DNA from: Dehalococcoidia bacterium
GTDB lineage: Bacteria > Chloroflexota > Dehalococcoidia > GIF9 > AB-539-J10
Direction: 5' to 3'
DNA: 13,093 nucleotides
NCBI GenBank assembly: GCA_030606765.1
Contig: JAUWFX010000031.1
Span: forward strand, 1-13,093
Shown: piece by piece, positions 1-7,399 of the stretch
How positions within the stretch are numbered: the stretch's first letter is position 1
Layout: each line of letters opens with the position of its first letter
The notes under the pieces: model-generated
Databases searched by the model: none
Told to the model about the DNA's origin: nothing
The model's input: the letters and a program-made list of their open reading frames with translations, nothing else
Translations under genes and position numbers: made by a program

Positions 1-785
1 TGCCGCCATGACATGCCGTCGGGCTCGGGGGTACCTACTGCCGACATAATGGAAGGGTCGAGAGCATCTACATCTATGGTGATATAGACATCTTCGCTGA
101 GTGAGTTCACTAGCTGGTCTATGGAGGCCGTATTCGATGCCAAATCAGACATATAGAAAGGAAAGAAATGTAAAGAAGGGCAGTTTTTGTTTTGTGTTAA
201 GAATTGTTTTTCTTCCCAGCTGAGGCTGCGCACCCCTACCTGGGAGATAGGGCAAAGCTCAAAGATGCGGCGCATAACACAAGCCTGGCTATATTTAGTC
301 CCCAGATATTCATCTCGAAGGTCAGCATGGGCATCCAGTTGCAACACAGAAAGTCCGGGAAATGCTTCCTTGAAAGCTCGGACTGCCCCTAAAGAAAGGG
401 AATGTTCTCCACCAAGCAACACTACAAATTTCTCCTTTTGTACTAAGCCTTTAATCACCTGATAAACTCTGTCAATCATGTCCTGGGGGCTGCTCAGCAG
501 GGGTTCTACCTGGGGCATGGTAGAAATACCAACTTTGTATATCTCGCGGTCCAGTTCTAAATCATAAAGCTCTAAATACTGGGAGGCGTCGATAATAGCC
601 TGTGGGCCATGGCGAGATCCGCCTCGCCATTCGCTGGTGCTGTCGTAGGGGACAGGCAGAATTACAGTCTTGGCTTGCTGTAAATTTGAATAAGGTGGGG
701 CTAATCCGGCAAAGACCCGCTGTGGCAGGAATATCCCCTCATGCTCAGAAGCGAAGGGTTCAGGGTTACAGTCGCGGTCATTCAT
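1..785 (-). CDS. speB: agmatinase-family ureohydrolase, C-terminus outside the window
   Basis: Ureohydrolases of this family hydrolyse agmatine to putrescine and urea using a binuclear Mn centre in the cytoplasm. The visible 261 residues carry GGEH (H127), DAHAD (D151, H153, D155) and DVD (D238, D240), the complete set of metal ligands, followed by GTPEPDG. The start ATG is 785-783 and overlaps the end of speD by 8 nt, so the two are probably translationally coupled. I see no strong Shine-Dalgarno site. One position is odd: the motif normally read as YSHACVMRR is YSQACVMRR here. This puts Gln167 where arginase His141 and E. coli SpeB His163, the proton-shuttle histidine, should be. The speD neighbour supports a polyamine role, but the substitution leaves activity and substrate uncertain. 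The gene is cut at the window start. Confidence 0.88.
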   Translation of the reverse strand, partial: MNDRDCNPEPFASEHEGIFLPQRVFAGLAPPYSNLQQAKTVILPVPYDSTSEWRGGSRHGPQAIIDASQYLELYDLELDREIYKVGISTMPQVEPLLSSPQDMIDRVYQVIKGLVQKEKFVVLLGGEHSLSLGAVRAFKEAFPGLSVLQLDAHADLRDEYLGTKYSQACVMRRIFELCPISQVGVRSLSWEEKQFLTQNKNCPSLHFFPFYMSDLASNTASIDQLVNSLSEDVYITIDVDALDPSIMSAVGTPEPDGMSWR

Positions 786-1173
786 GGTAAATAAAACTTT
801 GGGGGTTAGCCATCGCAGGTTCTGCTTTAGGCCATTCTCTATCAATCAAGCAGGTCCGCAATTTAACCAGCTGAAATCCCTCTCGGAAATCTTTTATTGC
901 TTTCTCGGTATCAAAATCCTTGCAAGAGAAAATGTCTATGTTAATGTAATTTTGCTCAACAAAGGTATGGATGCCAATATGACTTTCCGCTATAAAAACA
1001 AATCCTGATATTCCCCAATCCTCTAACACCGGTCCTATGTATCTGAGCACGTGGGGTGGTGAAATTCTGGTCATTCCTATCTTGGCAGGATAACTTTCCA
1101 ACCACTTCCGAAGGAAATCTTCGTCCCGGAGAATTTTTTGGTTGCTGGAATAACCATCTATAATTAAGTGCAT
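778..1173 (-). CDS. speD: S-adenosylmethionine decarboxylase proenzyme
   Basis: SpeD makes decarboxylated S-adenosylmethionine, the aminopropyl donor for spermidine synthesis. The proenzyme cleaves itself at a Glu-Ser bond, leaving a pyruvoyl group. This 131-aa protein is the normal length for the short bacterial/archaeal class. It shows IAESHIGIHTF with the cleavage site at E63-S64, His65 and His69, and a Cys84 in the IFSCKDF context, matching the Ser63/His68/Cys83 set of the Thermotoga enzyme. The ATG (1173-1171) overlaps the cinA stop by one base, and the 3' end overlaps speB. No spermidine synthase (speE) lies in the window. Confidence 0.95.
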   Translation of the reverse strand: MHLIIDGYSSNQKILRDEDFLRKWLESYPAKIGMTRISPPHVLRYIGPVLEDWGISGFVFIAESHIGIHTFVEQNYINIDIFSCKDFDTEKAIKDFREGFQLVKLRTCLIDREWPKAEPAMANPQSFIYHE

Positions 1174-2393
1174 TAGATCTCCTCGAGCAATATCCTTCTT
1201 AAATCAAAAAGAGCGGCATAAACTGCCCTTTGCTTCATTCTTGAGCGATTTCCGCGGAGCATATGGGTGAAGGTCTGCTCAAATTTATCACTGCTCAGGC
1301 TTATGAATGCATCGCCGGAATTTTTATCGAGGTTCATGTTACCCCCAACACCCATGCCGATATCGGTTTTCAAATTCCTGCGCGCGGTCTCAGCCATTGC
1401 CTTAGCTACCTGAGTGCTTTCCTCGCCGTATCTCTCAATAATGGAGGTATCCACGCCACAAGCCATCTTAGCCTCGTCGCAGCAAGTTAGCAATCCCCCC
1501 TTGAAATAAGTCCAGCTTTCCCGGCCACTGGCAATGGTGCTGCATAGAAGCCCCTCGGTGCAAGATTCCATGGTGGCTAAACTCAAGTTTTTAGCTATGA
1601 GCAACTCCCCAATAACAGAATCCAGGGTATCATCGTCCACCCCCCAAATATAAGAAGAAAGAACGTTTCGAATTTGTTCTTCGCTTTGGGAAATAAGACG
1701 TTGAGCTTCTGTTTTTTCCTTTGCTTTGGCTGTAATACGCAGGTAAACACCATCTGGCTTGATATACGTAGCTAAAGTAGGGTTGGATAGTTTGGAAACA
1801 TGGGCTACCAATTCATCTACCTTAGCTTCGGCTAGCCGAAAAGTCTTAATTATCCTGGATAGGATGACCTCTCCAGTTATTCTTTGCTTCAGTTTGGGGA
1901 AAATGCCTTCCTGCCACATCGATTTCATCTCATCGGGCGGCCCAGGCAGGGCTATAATTATGTGGTCGTCTTTCTCAACCCACCAACCAGGCGCTGTGCC
2001 CATACGATTGGGAATTATTTGAGCCGAAGGAATGATAGTTGCCTGTTTTATATTACTTTGTGGTATTTCCCTCAGATAGCGTCTGAACAAATCTTGCAAT
2101 TCTTGCCATAACCTCTCATCGACTTTCAGTTCCTCATTCACTAGCTTGCCAATGGCCTCTCGGGTTATATCATCTTGAGTAGGTCCCAATCCACCTGTGG
2201 TGATAATAAGGTCTGCCCTCTTCCAAGCTTGTTTTAAGGTATCAACCAACCTTTCCTGATTATCGCCTACCGTAGAGATAAAATATAAGTCGATTCCCAG
2301 CAAAGGTAATTGATTGGCTAAAAAAGAAGAATCAATATCAATTATATTGCCCAGTAAAATTTCTGTGCCAACGGGTATTATCTCTGCCTTCAT
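1173..2393 (-). CDS. cinA: CinA-family protein with a divergent C-terminal deamidase domain
   Basis: At 406 aa this has the usual full CinA length. The N-terminal MoaB/MogA-like domain (about residues 1-170) is well conserved: IPVGTEILLGN, TTGGLGPTQDD near 65-75 and ALPGPPDEM near 149-156. In CinA this domain acts as an ADP-ribose/nucleotide pyrophosphatase. The C-terminal PncC-like domain (about 255-406) would deamidate nicotinamide mononucleotide, but it is divergent. ESCT (276-279) is followed by EG instead of GG, the usual YSN-type segment reads LTCCDEAKM, and the conserved TGIAGP loop is replaced by GMGVGGNMN (about 346-354). NMN deamidase activity is therefore doubtful. The start ATG at 2393 has no clear Shine-Dalgarno. 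It lies just downstream of the inverted-repeat element and upstream of speD, with a one-base stop/start overlap. Confidence 0.9.
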   Translation of the reverse strand: MKAEIIPVGTEILLGNIIDIDSSFLANQLPLLGIDLYFISTVGDNQERLVDTLKQAWKRADLIITTGGLGPTQDDITREAIGKLVNEELKVDERLWQELQDLFRRYLREIPQSNIKQATIIPSAQIIPNRMGTAPGWWVEKDDHIIIALPGPPDEMKSMWQEGIFPKLKQRITGEVILSRIIKTFRLAEAKVDELVAHVSKLSNPTLATYIKPDGVYLRITAKAKEKTEAQRLISQSEEQIRNVLSSYIWGVDDDTLDSVIGELLIAKNLSLATMESCTEGLLCSTIASGRESWTYFKGGLLTCCDEAKMACGVDTSIIERYGEESTQVAKAMAETARRNLKTDIGMGVGGNMNLDKNSGDAFISLSSDKFEQTFTHMLRGNRSRMKQRAVYAALFDLRRILLEEI

Positions 2394-2403
2394 TTTAAAA
2401 TAT

Positions 2404-2504
2404 TAACTGCGAGCCCTTCGCTTCCCGTCATTCTGACCCTAAACGCAGTGAAGGGGAAGAATCTGGCGTCGCTCGGAACGGGCTCAGCGAAGCAATCGCA
2501 GTTA
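2404..2504. mobile_element. MITE-like inverted-repeat element at the thiC stop codon
   Basis: The ends are exact inverted copies: TAACTGCGA at 2404-2412 and TCGCAGTTA at 2496-2504. The similarity resumes inward after a 3-nt mismatch with CTTCGCT (2416-2422) and its complement AGCGAAG (2487-2493), then weakly with CCCGT. It can be read as about 97 bp bounded by TA dinucleotides, as expected for TA-target insertion. The interior carries CATTCTGA and GAAGAATCT, a pattern typical of short dispersed repeats in anaerobe genomes. No ORF is present. The terminal TA plus the first A of the repeat forms the TAA stop of thiC. The mobility class is an inference. Confidence 0.55.
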
Positions 2505-3797
2505 GCATTTACTTACCGAGATGCCTAGATAACTTTCTACTATTGCTATAGCGCAATATTTGCCACACATACTGCAAGTCGCTCCGCTAGCAGGTATCTT
2601 ACTATGGACCTGCTGTGAAAGTTCTGGGTCTAGAGCCAGTTTAGCTTGAGTTTTCCAGTCAAGAGCCTTGCGAGCTTTGGACATTTGTTCATCCCACTCT
2701 TTGGCACCTTTTACGCCCTTAACAATATCGGCAGCATGAGCAGCTATACGAGAGGCGATTACCCCTTCTTTAACATCCTCTATACTGGGAAGGGAAAGGT
2801 GTTCAGTGGGGGTAACATAGCACAAAAAGTCTGCGCCAGCAGCAGCGGCAATTGCTCCCCCAATAGCAGCAGTTATATGGTCATAGCCAGCACCTATATC
2901 AGTCACTAAAGGCCCAAGGACGTAGAAAGGCGCCCCGTGGCAGAGGCTCTTTTCCAATTGAACATTAGTGGCGATTTGGTTCAATGGCAGATGCCCGGGA
3001 CCTTCTATCATAGCTTGAACGCCAGCTTCCCTGGAGCACTCTACTAATTCACCAAGGATAATTAACTCTTCGATTTGAGCCCGGTCGGTGGCATCAGCTA
3101 AACATCCGGGACGCAAGCCATCGCCCAAACTTAAAGTGAAATCGTATTCAAGAGCCAAGTCCAGTAGGCGGTCATAATATTGATATAGAGGATTTTCCTT
3201 ATCATTGTGGAGCATCCAGCCGATAAGAAAAGCTCCTCCTCGAGACACTATGTCAGTCGTCCTACCCTGTTTTTTAAGTCTGGCTAGAGATGCCTGGGTC
3301 ACTCCGCAATGGACAGTCATAAAATCGACACCGTCTTTGGCATGTTCTTCAATTACAGCGAAAATCTCGTCCACACTCATGTTTACGATGGCTCCACGAT
3401 TCTCAATGGCTTCAATACCCGCCTGATAAATGGGCACCGTCCCCACCGGCACGGTGCTAGCATTCATGATAGCCCGCCTGATAGCCGAAATATCGCCTCC
3501 AGTGCTAAGGTCCATTGCAGTATCGGCACCAAGGGCGATGGCGGTCTGTAATTTCCTTAATTCCGTGTTCAAATCGCAAAAATCTGAGGATGTGCCTATG
3601 TTAGCATTGACCTTGGTCCTCAGACCTTTGCCTATGCCGCAGGGGATTAAATTTGTGTGATTAACGTTGGCCGGGATTATGATTTCACCCTCAGCCAAGC
3701 CTCGGATGATAAAATCCGTCTCCACTTCTTCCTTTTCGGCTACGTACTTTATCTGAGGTGAAACAGTGCCCTTTCGCGCTAACTCCAGTTGCGTCAT
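2502..3797 (-). CDS. thiC: phosphomethylpyrimidine synthase ThiC
   Basis: ThiC converts aminoimidazole ribotide to hydroxymethylpyrimidine phosphate for thiamine synthesis, using a 4Fe-4S cluster and S-adenosylmethionine. The 431-aa length and sequence fit the short clostridial/archaeal type. It has [47 protein letters not shown] and [12 protein letters not shown], and ends with a C-terminal cluster motif Cys408-x2-Cys411-x3-Cys415. The start ATG at 3797 is preceded by AGGAAG directly and by GAGG about 11 nt upstream. The stop codon is built from the end of the inverted-repeat element, so the native C-terminus may have been slightly altered. Its 5' leader shows no TPP riboswitch. Upstream is rph; downstream are cinA, speD and speB, possibly in one transcript. 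Confidence 0.97.
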   Translation of the reverse strand: MTQLELARKGTVSPQIKYVAEKEEVETDFIIRGLAEGEIIIPANVNHTNLIPCGIGKGLRTKVNANIGTSSDFCDLNTELRKLQTAIALGADTAMDLSTGGDISAIRRAIMNASTVPVGTVPIYQAGIEAIENRGAIVNMSVDEIFAVIEEHAKDGVDFMTVHCGVTQASLARLKKQGRTTDIVSRGGAFLIGWMLHNDKENPLYQYYDRLLDLALEYDFTLSLGDGLRPGCLADATDRAQIEELIILGELVECSREAGVQAMIEGPGHLPLNQIATNVQLEKSLCHGAPFYVLGPLVTDIGAGYDHITAAIGGAIAAAAGADFLCYVTPTEHLSLPSIEDVKEGVIASRIAAHAADIVKGVKGAKEWDEQMSKARKALDWKTQAKLALDPELSQQVHSKIPASGATCSMCGKYCAIAIVESYLGISVSKC

Positions 3798-3834
3798 CTT
3801 CCTAAAAACCTCGCATAAGTTGCAGTAAAACTAA

Positions 3835-3863
3835 AGTATAAAATAGAGCGATTATCAATGCAA
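3835..3863 (-). promoter_or_regulatory. candidate sigma-70 promoter of thiC
   Basis: On the minus strand TTGCAT (3863-3858) and TATACT (3840-3835) are separated by 17 nt. Initiation near 3828 would give a leader of about 30 nt before the ATG at 3797, too short for a TPP riboswitch. The -35 match is modest (3 of 6), the -10 match good (5 of 6). Confidence 0.4.
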
Positions 3864-3916
3864 ACGCAACCCCGGCCATAAAAAGGCAAGCAAAAGTGAA
3901 GAATCTGGATACAAAT

Positions 3917-4630
3917 TCAAGACAAAGCTCTTAAGGTTTCCTTCTGGATTTTGAACAATTTATCTATCCCTTGCTGGGCTAAAGAAAGTAAGGCATCGGC
4001 GGTTTCTTTGGAGAAAGGTTTGCCCTCGGCAGTTCCCTGAATTTCCACAAACTCATTTTTGTCGGTCATGACCACATTGAAATCAACTTCAGCTGGGTAA
4101 TCTTCTTCATAGCAAAGGTCAAGTAGCATATTGCCATTCACAATGCCCACACTGGTGGCCGCTATCATTTTATTTAATGGCATAAATGGCAAAACGCCTT
4201 GTTTTCTTAAGTTATGGAAAGCGTGATAAAGAGCGACATATCCACCTGTGATAGCTGCTGTTCTGGTGCCGCCATCTGCTTGCAATACATCACAATCTAC
4301 TACAAATGTCCGTTCATCCAGAATGGCTAAGTTAGCCGCTGCTCTTAAGCTGCGGCCGATAAGGCGTTGGATTTCTTGGCTTCTTCCCTCCGCTCTGTTG
4401 CGCGGTGTACGAGTAACTGTGGAGCGGGGCAACATAGCATACTCCGCAGTAATCCAGCCTTGGCCACTGCCTTTAAGAAAAAAGGGTACTCTTTCTTCCA
4501 GGCTTACGGAGCACAGCACTCTTGTTTGTCCCAATTCAATTAAAGCTGAACCCTCGGCAAAACTCTGGTACCCCAAAATTATGCGCACGGGGCGAAGCTC
4601 ATTGTCAGTTCGGTTATCTATTCTTGGCAT
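3917..4630 (-). CDS. rph: ribonuclease PH
   Basis: RNase PH trims tRNA 3' ends by phosphorolysis and acts as a hexamer in the cytoplasm. The protein is 237 aa, the family length. It contains the RPVRI start, [34 protein letters not shown] (phosphate-binding arginine region), [18 protein letters not shown], the acidic [13 protein letters not shown] segment with catalytic aspartates, and [10 protein letters not shown]. The ATG at 4630 has no Shine-Dalgarno. Instead a good extended -10 lies 10 nt upstream, so the transcript may be nearly leaderless. The often-linked rdgB/Ham1 gene is not next to it. Confidence 0.97.
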   Translation of the reverse strand: MPRIDNRTDNELRPVRIILGYQSFAEGSALIELGQTRVLCSVSLEERVPFFLKGSGQGWITAEYAMLPRSTVTRTPRNRAEGRSQEIQRLIGRSLRAAANLAILDERTFVVDCDVLQADGGTRTAAITGGYVALYHAFHNLRKQGVLPFMPLNKMIAATSVGIVNGNMLLDLCYEEDYPAEVDFNVVMTDKNEFVEIQGTAEGKPFSKETADALLSLAQQGIDKLFKIQKETLRALS

Positions 4631-4639
4631 ATTAGAAAA

Positions 4640-4648
4640 AGTATAGCA
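4640..4648 (-). promoter_or_regulatory. extended -10 promoter element of rph
   Basis: TGC-TATACT on the minus strand (hexamer 4645-4640), ending 10 nt before the rph ATG. Initiation 6-7 nt downstream would leave only about 3 nt of leader. No well-placed -35 box is visible, which fits an extended -10 promoter. Confidence 0.4.
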
Positions 4649-4687
4649 AACTATTTAGCAATCTGCTTGTCCATTTTGAGCTGTTAT

Positions 4688-4897
4688 TTACCACTGTCCT
4701 CTTTTTTGATAGGTCTCGATAAATTTTTCGATAGAGCGGTCATAAGTCCTCTCCACATCGTCGGGGAAAAAGCAGGCTGGCAGCTCGCCTGACTGCCAAT
4801 GGTATCTTATACATTCGCAACAAATGCCCTTCCTGCTGCATGGCTCATAGGTGCAGTTACATTCTTTCTTATTTTGCTCCGCGGTGCACTCTCTCAT
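4688..4897 (-). CDS. DUF6485 small cysteine-rich protein
   Basis: This 69-aa protein has eight cysteines at 4, 13, 15, 20, 26, 27, 29 and 42 in the pattern CNC-x4-C-x5-CC-x-C, followed by a GELPACFFP segment and a helical [15 protein letters not shown] tail. I recognise this as the DUF6485 family, common in anaerobes and without an assigned function. The cysteine spacing suggests a zinc or iron-sulfur site (inference). AGAGGAG stands 7 nt before the ATG at 4897. It is transcribed towards rph and divergently from the YprB-like gene. Confidence 0.88.
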   Translation of the reverse strand: MRECTAEQNKKECNCTYEPCSRKGICCECIRYHWQSGELPACFFPDDVERTYDRSIEKFIETYQKRGQW

Positions 4898-4962
4898 ATT
4901 CGCTCTCCTCTGATCATCATTTAGCCGAATGCTTCTCTGCTCACAAACTGGAATGATATTAT

Positions 4963-4971
4963 GTTATAGCA
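4963..4971 (-). promoter_or_regulatory. extended -10 promoter for the DUF6485 gene
   Basis: TGC-TATAAC on the minus strand with hexamer 4968-4963. It lies about 66 nt upstream of the DUF6485 ATG, in an AT-rich divergent intergenic region (4898-5052). The -35 region is poor. Confidence 0.4.
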
Positions 4972-5016
4972 TAAAAACATAAAGCTGTGCCACTTTTCAA
5001 AACATATGCTATTATA

Positions 5017-5025
5017 TGCTAAAAT
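5017..5025 (+). promoter_or_regulatory. extended -10 promoter for the YprB-like exonuclease gene
   Basis: TGC-TAAAAT with the hexamer at 5020-5025, followed by a leader of about 20 nt with AAAGGAAAG before the TTG start. A TTCAAA about 18 nt upstream could be a weak -35. It faces away from the DUF6485 promoter and shares the TATGCTA core with it. Confidence 0.4.
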
Positions 5026-5052
5026 AGGTGTAGCGGAAAGGAAAGCAACAGG

Positions 5053-5571
5053 TTGCAATTATTATTCGATGCTTATCTTGATATTGAGACCACAGGCTTA
5101 TGCGCGTTTTATGATGAAATAACCGTTATTGGTGTTTGTTTAGCCAATGACAGTGGGAACAGATTAGTTCAACTCGTTGGGGGTGATGTAACCAGGGCTA
5201 ACTTGCTCAGAACCTTGCGTTGTGTGGATACAATCTATACATATAATGGCAGCCGCTTTGACATTCCTTTTATCAATTCCCGTCTGAAGGTAAACCTGAG
5301 AGAGCATTTTCATCACCATGACCTGATGCATGATTGCTGGAGTAACAATTTATATGGTGGCTTCAAGGCGGTAGAGCGGCAATTAGGGATTCCTCGGCGG
5401 CTACGAGGTGTTGGTGGAGCTGAGGCGGTGATACTTTGGTGGAGATATCAGATTCACCGTGACAGAAAGGCGTTGGATTTGTTGCTGGAATACAACAAGG
5501 AAGACGTGGTTAATCTGATAGCATTGAGGGGAAAGCTAGAAAGGTTTTCAAAATCAAGGTACTGTTATTAG
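5053..5571 (+). CDS. YprB-like ribonuclease H-fold 3'-5' exonuclease
   Basis: This 172-aa protein is a stand-alone DEDD-type exonuclease domain of the YprB/RNase_H_2 family. The metal ligands are visible as YLDIETTG (D10, E12), YNGSRFDIPFIN (D70) and YNKEDVVNL (D151). HHDLMHD and GGFKAVERQLGI are typical connecting motifs. In many genomes this domain is fused to a helicase; here nothing is fused. The start is the TTG at 5053: an in-frame stop lies at 5020-5022, no ATG precedes the DIET motif, and AAAGGAAAG stands 8-9 nt upstream. The target could be DNA or RNA; the sequence does not tell. Confidence 0.88.
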   Translation: MQLLFDAYLDIETTGLCAFYDEITVIGVCLANDSGNRLVQLVGGDVTRANLLRTLRCVDTIYTYNGSRFDIPFINSRLKVNLREHFHHHDLMHDCWSNNLYGGFKAVERQLGIPRRLRGVGGAEAVILWWRYQIHRDRKALDLLLEYNKEDVVNLIALRGKLERFSKSRYCY

Positions 5572-5593
5572 TTTGGGATATCTCCTGTTGGTC

Positions 5594-6358
5594 TCAACTG
5601 AACAGGAATCCAAGCAAATACTCTGCGAGTCGTGACAATCGCTGCACAATATCGCCCACAATGGTTGTCATCTTAGTCAGTGTCCAAAGGTTCGCTTGAT
5701 CTTCGCTCCATGAAAAAGATTCATCATCATCATCATAGTAATAGAGGTCGTTAAAGGCTGCGGTAATTTCATATTTGTCTAATCTAGAATCGGGGTTGGG
5801 AAGCCCGAACCAGGAATGCCAGGAAGAGAGTTGGGCAGGTGCTTGGGACTCTATCCTCCGCCACTCCCCGTCGTTATTCCAATTCTCTATCAGGAAAGCA
5901 TGTCCAGGTTCCTCACTACCATCATCAACACCAAGGGCGACATATACCCGCTCAGCATCAATGCCATAGGCTCTAATGAGGGAGCACAATAAAACAGAAA
6001 AGTCCTCGCAATCCCCGGTGCTGTAGGACAGGGTTTCCTCGGGTGTTTGCCAGTAGTCCTCACCCCATCGCTCTTCATCAGACATATAATCTATATTAAT
6101 AGCGACCCAGTCTCGGATATCATTAAAGCCAGCTTGAGAGAATTCGTAAGGGGGGTCACCGATGATATCTTGCAGAGCATCCTTAACTGATTGGCATTCG
6201 GACGTGATGTAAGACTTGAATTCAGACTCCATCGCCGGAAGCCAATGAGCAATAGAACTCTCGGGGTAAATGATGTAGCTGATGCAACTCAAACCAGACA
6301 CAATGAGCAAGACAAGCGCAGCTCCACAGGCGAGAAAGATTAGGAAGCGCTTTTTCAT
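5594..6358 (-). CDS. membrane-anchored transglutaminase-like protein
   Basis: From the ATG at 6358 (GGGAG 7 nt upstream) the protein is 254 aa. A longer form from 6427 lacks a good Shine-Dalgarno. Residues 5-27 form one hydrophobic segment after MKKR, suggesting a signal anchor with the rest outside the cytoplasm. The domain at about 100-175 is transglutaminase/papain-like: TGDCEDFSVLLCSLIRAYG with Cys117, then GHAFLIE with His153 and a nearby acid (IES, Glu170), consistent with a Cys-His-Asp/Glu triad. Such proteins can be proteases or peptide-crosslinking enzymes; the substrate is unknown. The tail is acidic, with YYYDDDDE coded by a GAT repeat, and ends in a weakly hydrophobic stretch. It lies downstream of the transketolase pair. 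Confidence 0.8.
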   Translation of the reverse strand: MKKRFLIFLACGAALVLLIVSGLSCISYIIYPESSIAHWLPAMESEFKSYITSECQSVKDALQDIIGDPPYEFSQAGFNDIRDWVAINIDYMSDEERWGEDYWQTPEETLSYSTGDCEDFSVLLCSLIRAYGIDAERVYVALGVDDGSEEPGHAFLIENWNNDGEWRRIESQAPAQLSSWHSWFGLPNPDSRLDKYEITAAFNDLYYYDDDDESFSWSEDQANLWTLTKMTTIVGDIVQRLSRLAEYLLGFLFS

Positions 6359-6461
6359 ACGTAAGCTCCCGGTCATTTTAAGTAATAATTTAGTTTTTCC
6401 AAAACCCGAATACGATTTACCATTCAAAAGGACATAAGTCCTACTGCCGGGCTTGGAAATA

Positions 6462-7397
6462 TTACTTTCTCTTGACCGCTGACTTCACCGACTCTTCAAT
6501 GTCTCTGGCGGTCAATCCGTATCTTTGAAGCAGTTCCTCAGCTTTACCTGAAGAAGCATACCTGTCACCGAGGTTGACGAATTCCATAGGCACTGGCTTC
6601 TCTTTAGCTACTATCTGAGCAACTCGACTGCCTAGACCACCCTGAGCCAGGTGCTCTTCAGCGACGACAATTGCGCCTGTCTCTGAAGCTGCTTTGACTA
6701 TGGCTGCTTCATCCAGAGGTTTGAGAGTATGCATGTTGATTATCCGACAATCTATACCTTGCTTTGCTAAGCTATCTGCCGCCTCCAGAGCCTTAGCGAC
6801 CATGATGCCCGCGGCTATAACAGTGGCATTCTTGCCTTGTCTCATGGTTACTGCCTTACCTAATGTGAAGTGATAGCCTTCGGGGTAAACAATCGGTGTC
6901 TTAGGGCGACTTAGCCTGATGTAGAAAGGTCCGTAGTCACTTGCCGCCGCTCTTATTGCCCCAGCAGCCTCTATGGCATCTGCGGGGACGACCACGGTGA
7001 AGCTAGGAAGAGCGCAACACAAGGCCAGATCTTCAATTGCTTGATGTGAAGTGCCATCCTCCCCTACACTGATGCCGCTATGTGTAGCTACGATTTTAAC
7101 ATTTAGATTCGGCTGGGAAAGGCAGAGCCTTAGCTGGTCAAAACAGCGACAGACGACAAAGACAACGAAAGTGGTGGCAAAGACAGTTTTGCCCGAAGCA
7201 GCCAGGCCAGCAGCTATGCTGACCATGTTTTGTTCCTCCAGACCGCAATCAAAAAAGCGGTCAGGAAACTCCCGGGCAAAAAAACTAGTCATCGTTGAGG
7301 GCGACACGTCGGCATCTAAGACAACAATGTCTTTATTTTGTCTGCCTAGCTCTACCAGAGTTTTGCCGTAGGTTTCTCGAGTAGATACTTCAGCCAT
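6462..7397 (-). CDS. tkt: transketolase, C-terminal subunit
   Basis: This 311-aa protein holds the pyrimidine-binding and C-terminal domains of transketolase. Residues 50-66 contain DCGLEEQNMVSIAAGLA with Glu55, the equivalent of the glutamate that activates thiamine diphosphate. Next come GEDGTSHQAIEDLA, VVPADAIEA, and a transketolase C-domain with VAEEHLAQGGLGSRVAQ. With the adjacent N-terminal subunit it forms one enzyme that moves two-carbon units in the non-oxidative pentose phosphate pathway. I chose the ATG at 7397 over an earlier in-frame start at 7439, because 7439 would overlap the upstream gene by 40 nt and adds no conserved sequence. AAAGGAG lies inside the end of the upstream gene, and the 2-nt gap suggests coupled translation. 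Confidence 0.94.
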   Translation of the reverse strand: MAEVSTRETYGKTLVELGRQNKDIVVLDADVSPSTMTSFFAREFPDRFFDCGLEEQNMVSIAAGLAASGKTVFATTFVVFVVCRCFDQLRLCLSQPNLNVKIVATHSGISVGEDGTSHQAIEDLALCCALPSFTVVVPADAIEAAGAIRAAASDYGPFYIRLSRPKTPIVYPEGYHFTLGKAVTMRQGKNATVIAAGIMVAKALEAADSLAKQGIDCRIINMHTLKPLDEAAIVKAASETGAIVVAEEHLAQGGLGSRVAQIVAKEKPVPMEFVNLGDRYASSGKAEELLQRYGLTARDIEESVKSAVKRK

Positions 7398-7399
7398 GC

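Noticed and set aside
4248..4646. 132-codon plus-strand frame opposite rph
   Set aside because: It is antisense to a fully conserved RNase PH; low-complexity, arginine-rich product with no recognisable domain.
6429..6442. AGGAC-ATAA-GTCCT inverted repeat between the transketolase and transglutaminase-like genes
   Set aside because: Arms of only 5 bp and no promoter elements at matching positions; likely chance.
7051..7371. 106-codon plus-strand frame opposite the transketolase C-terminal subunit
   Set aside because: Shadow of a conserved gene, no ribosome-binding site or family resemblance.
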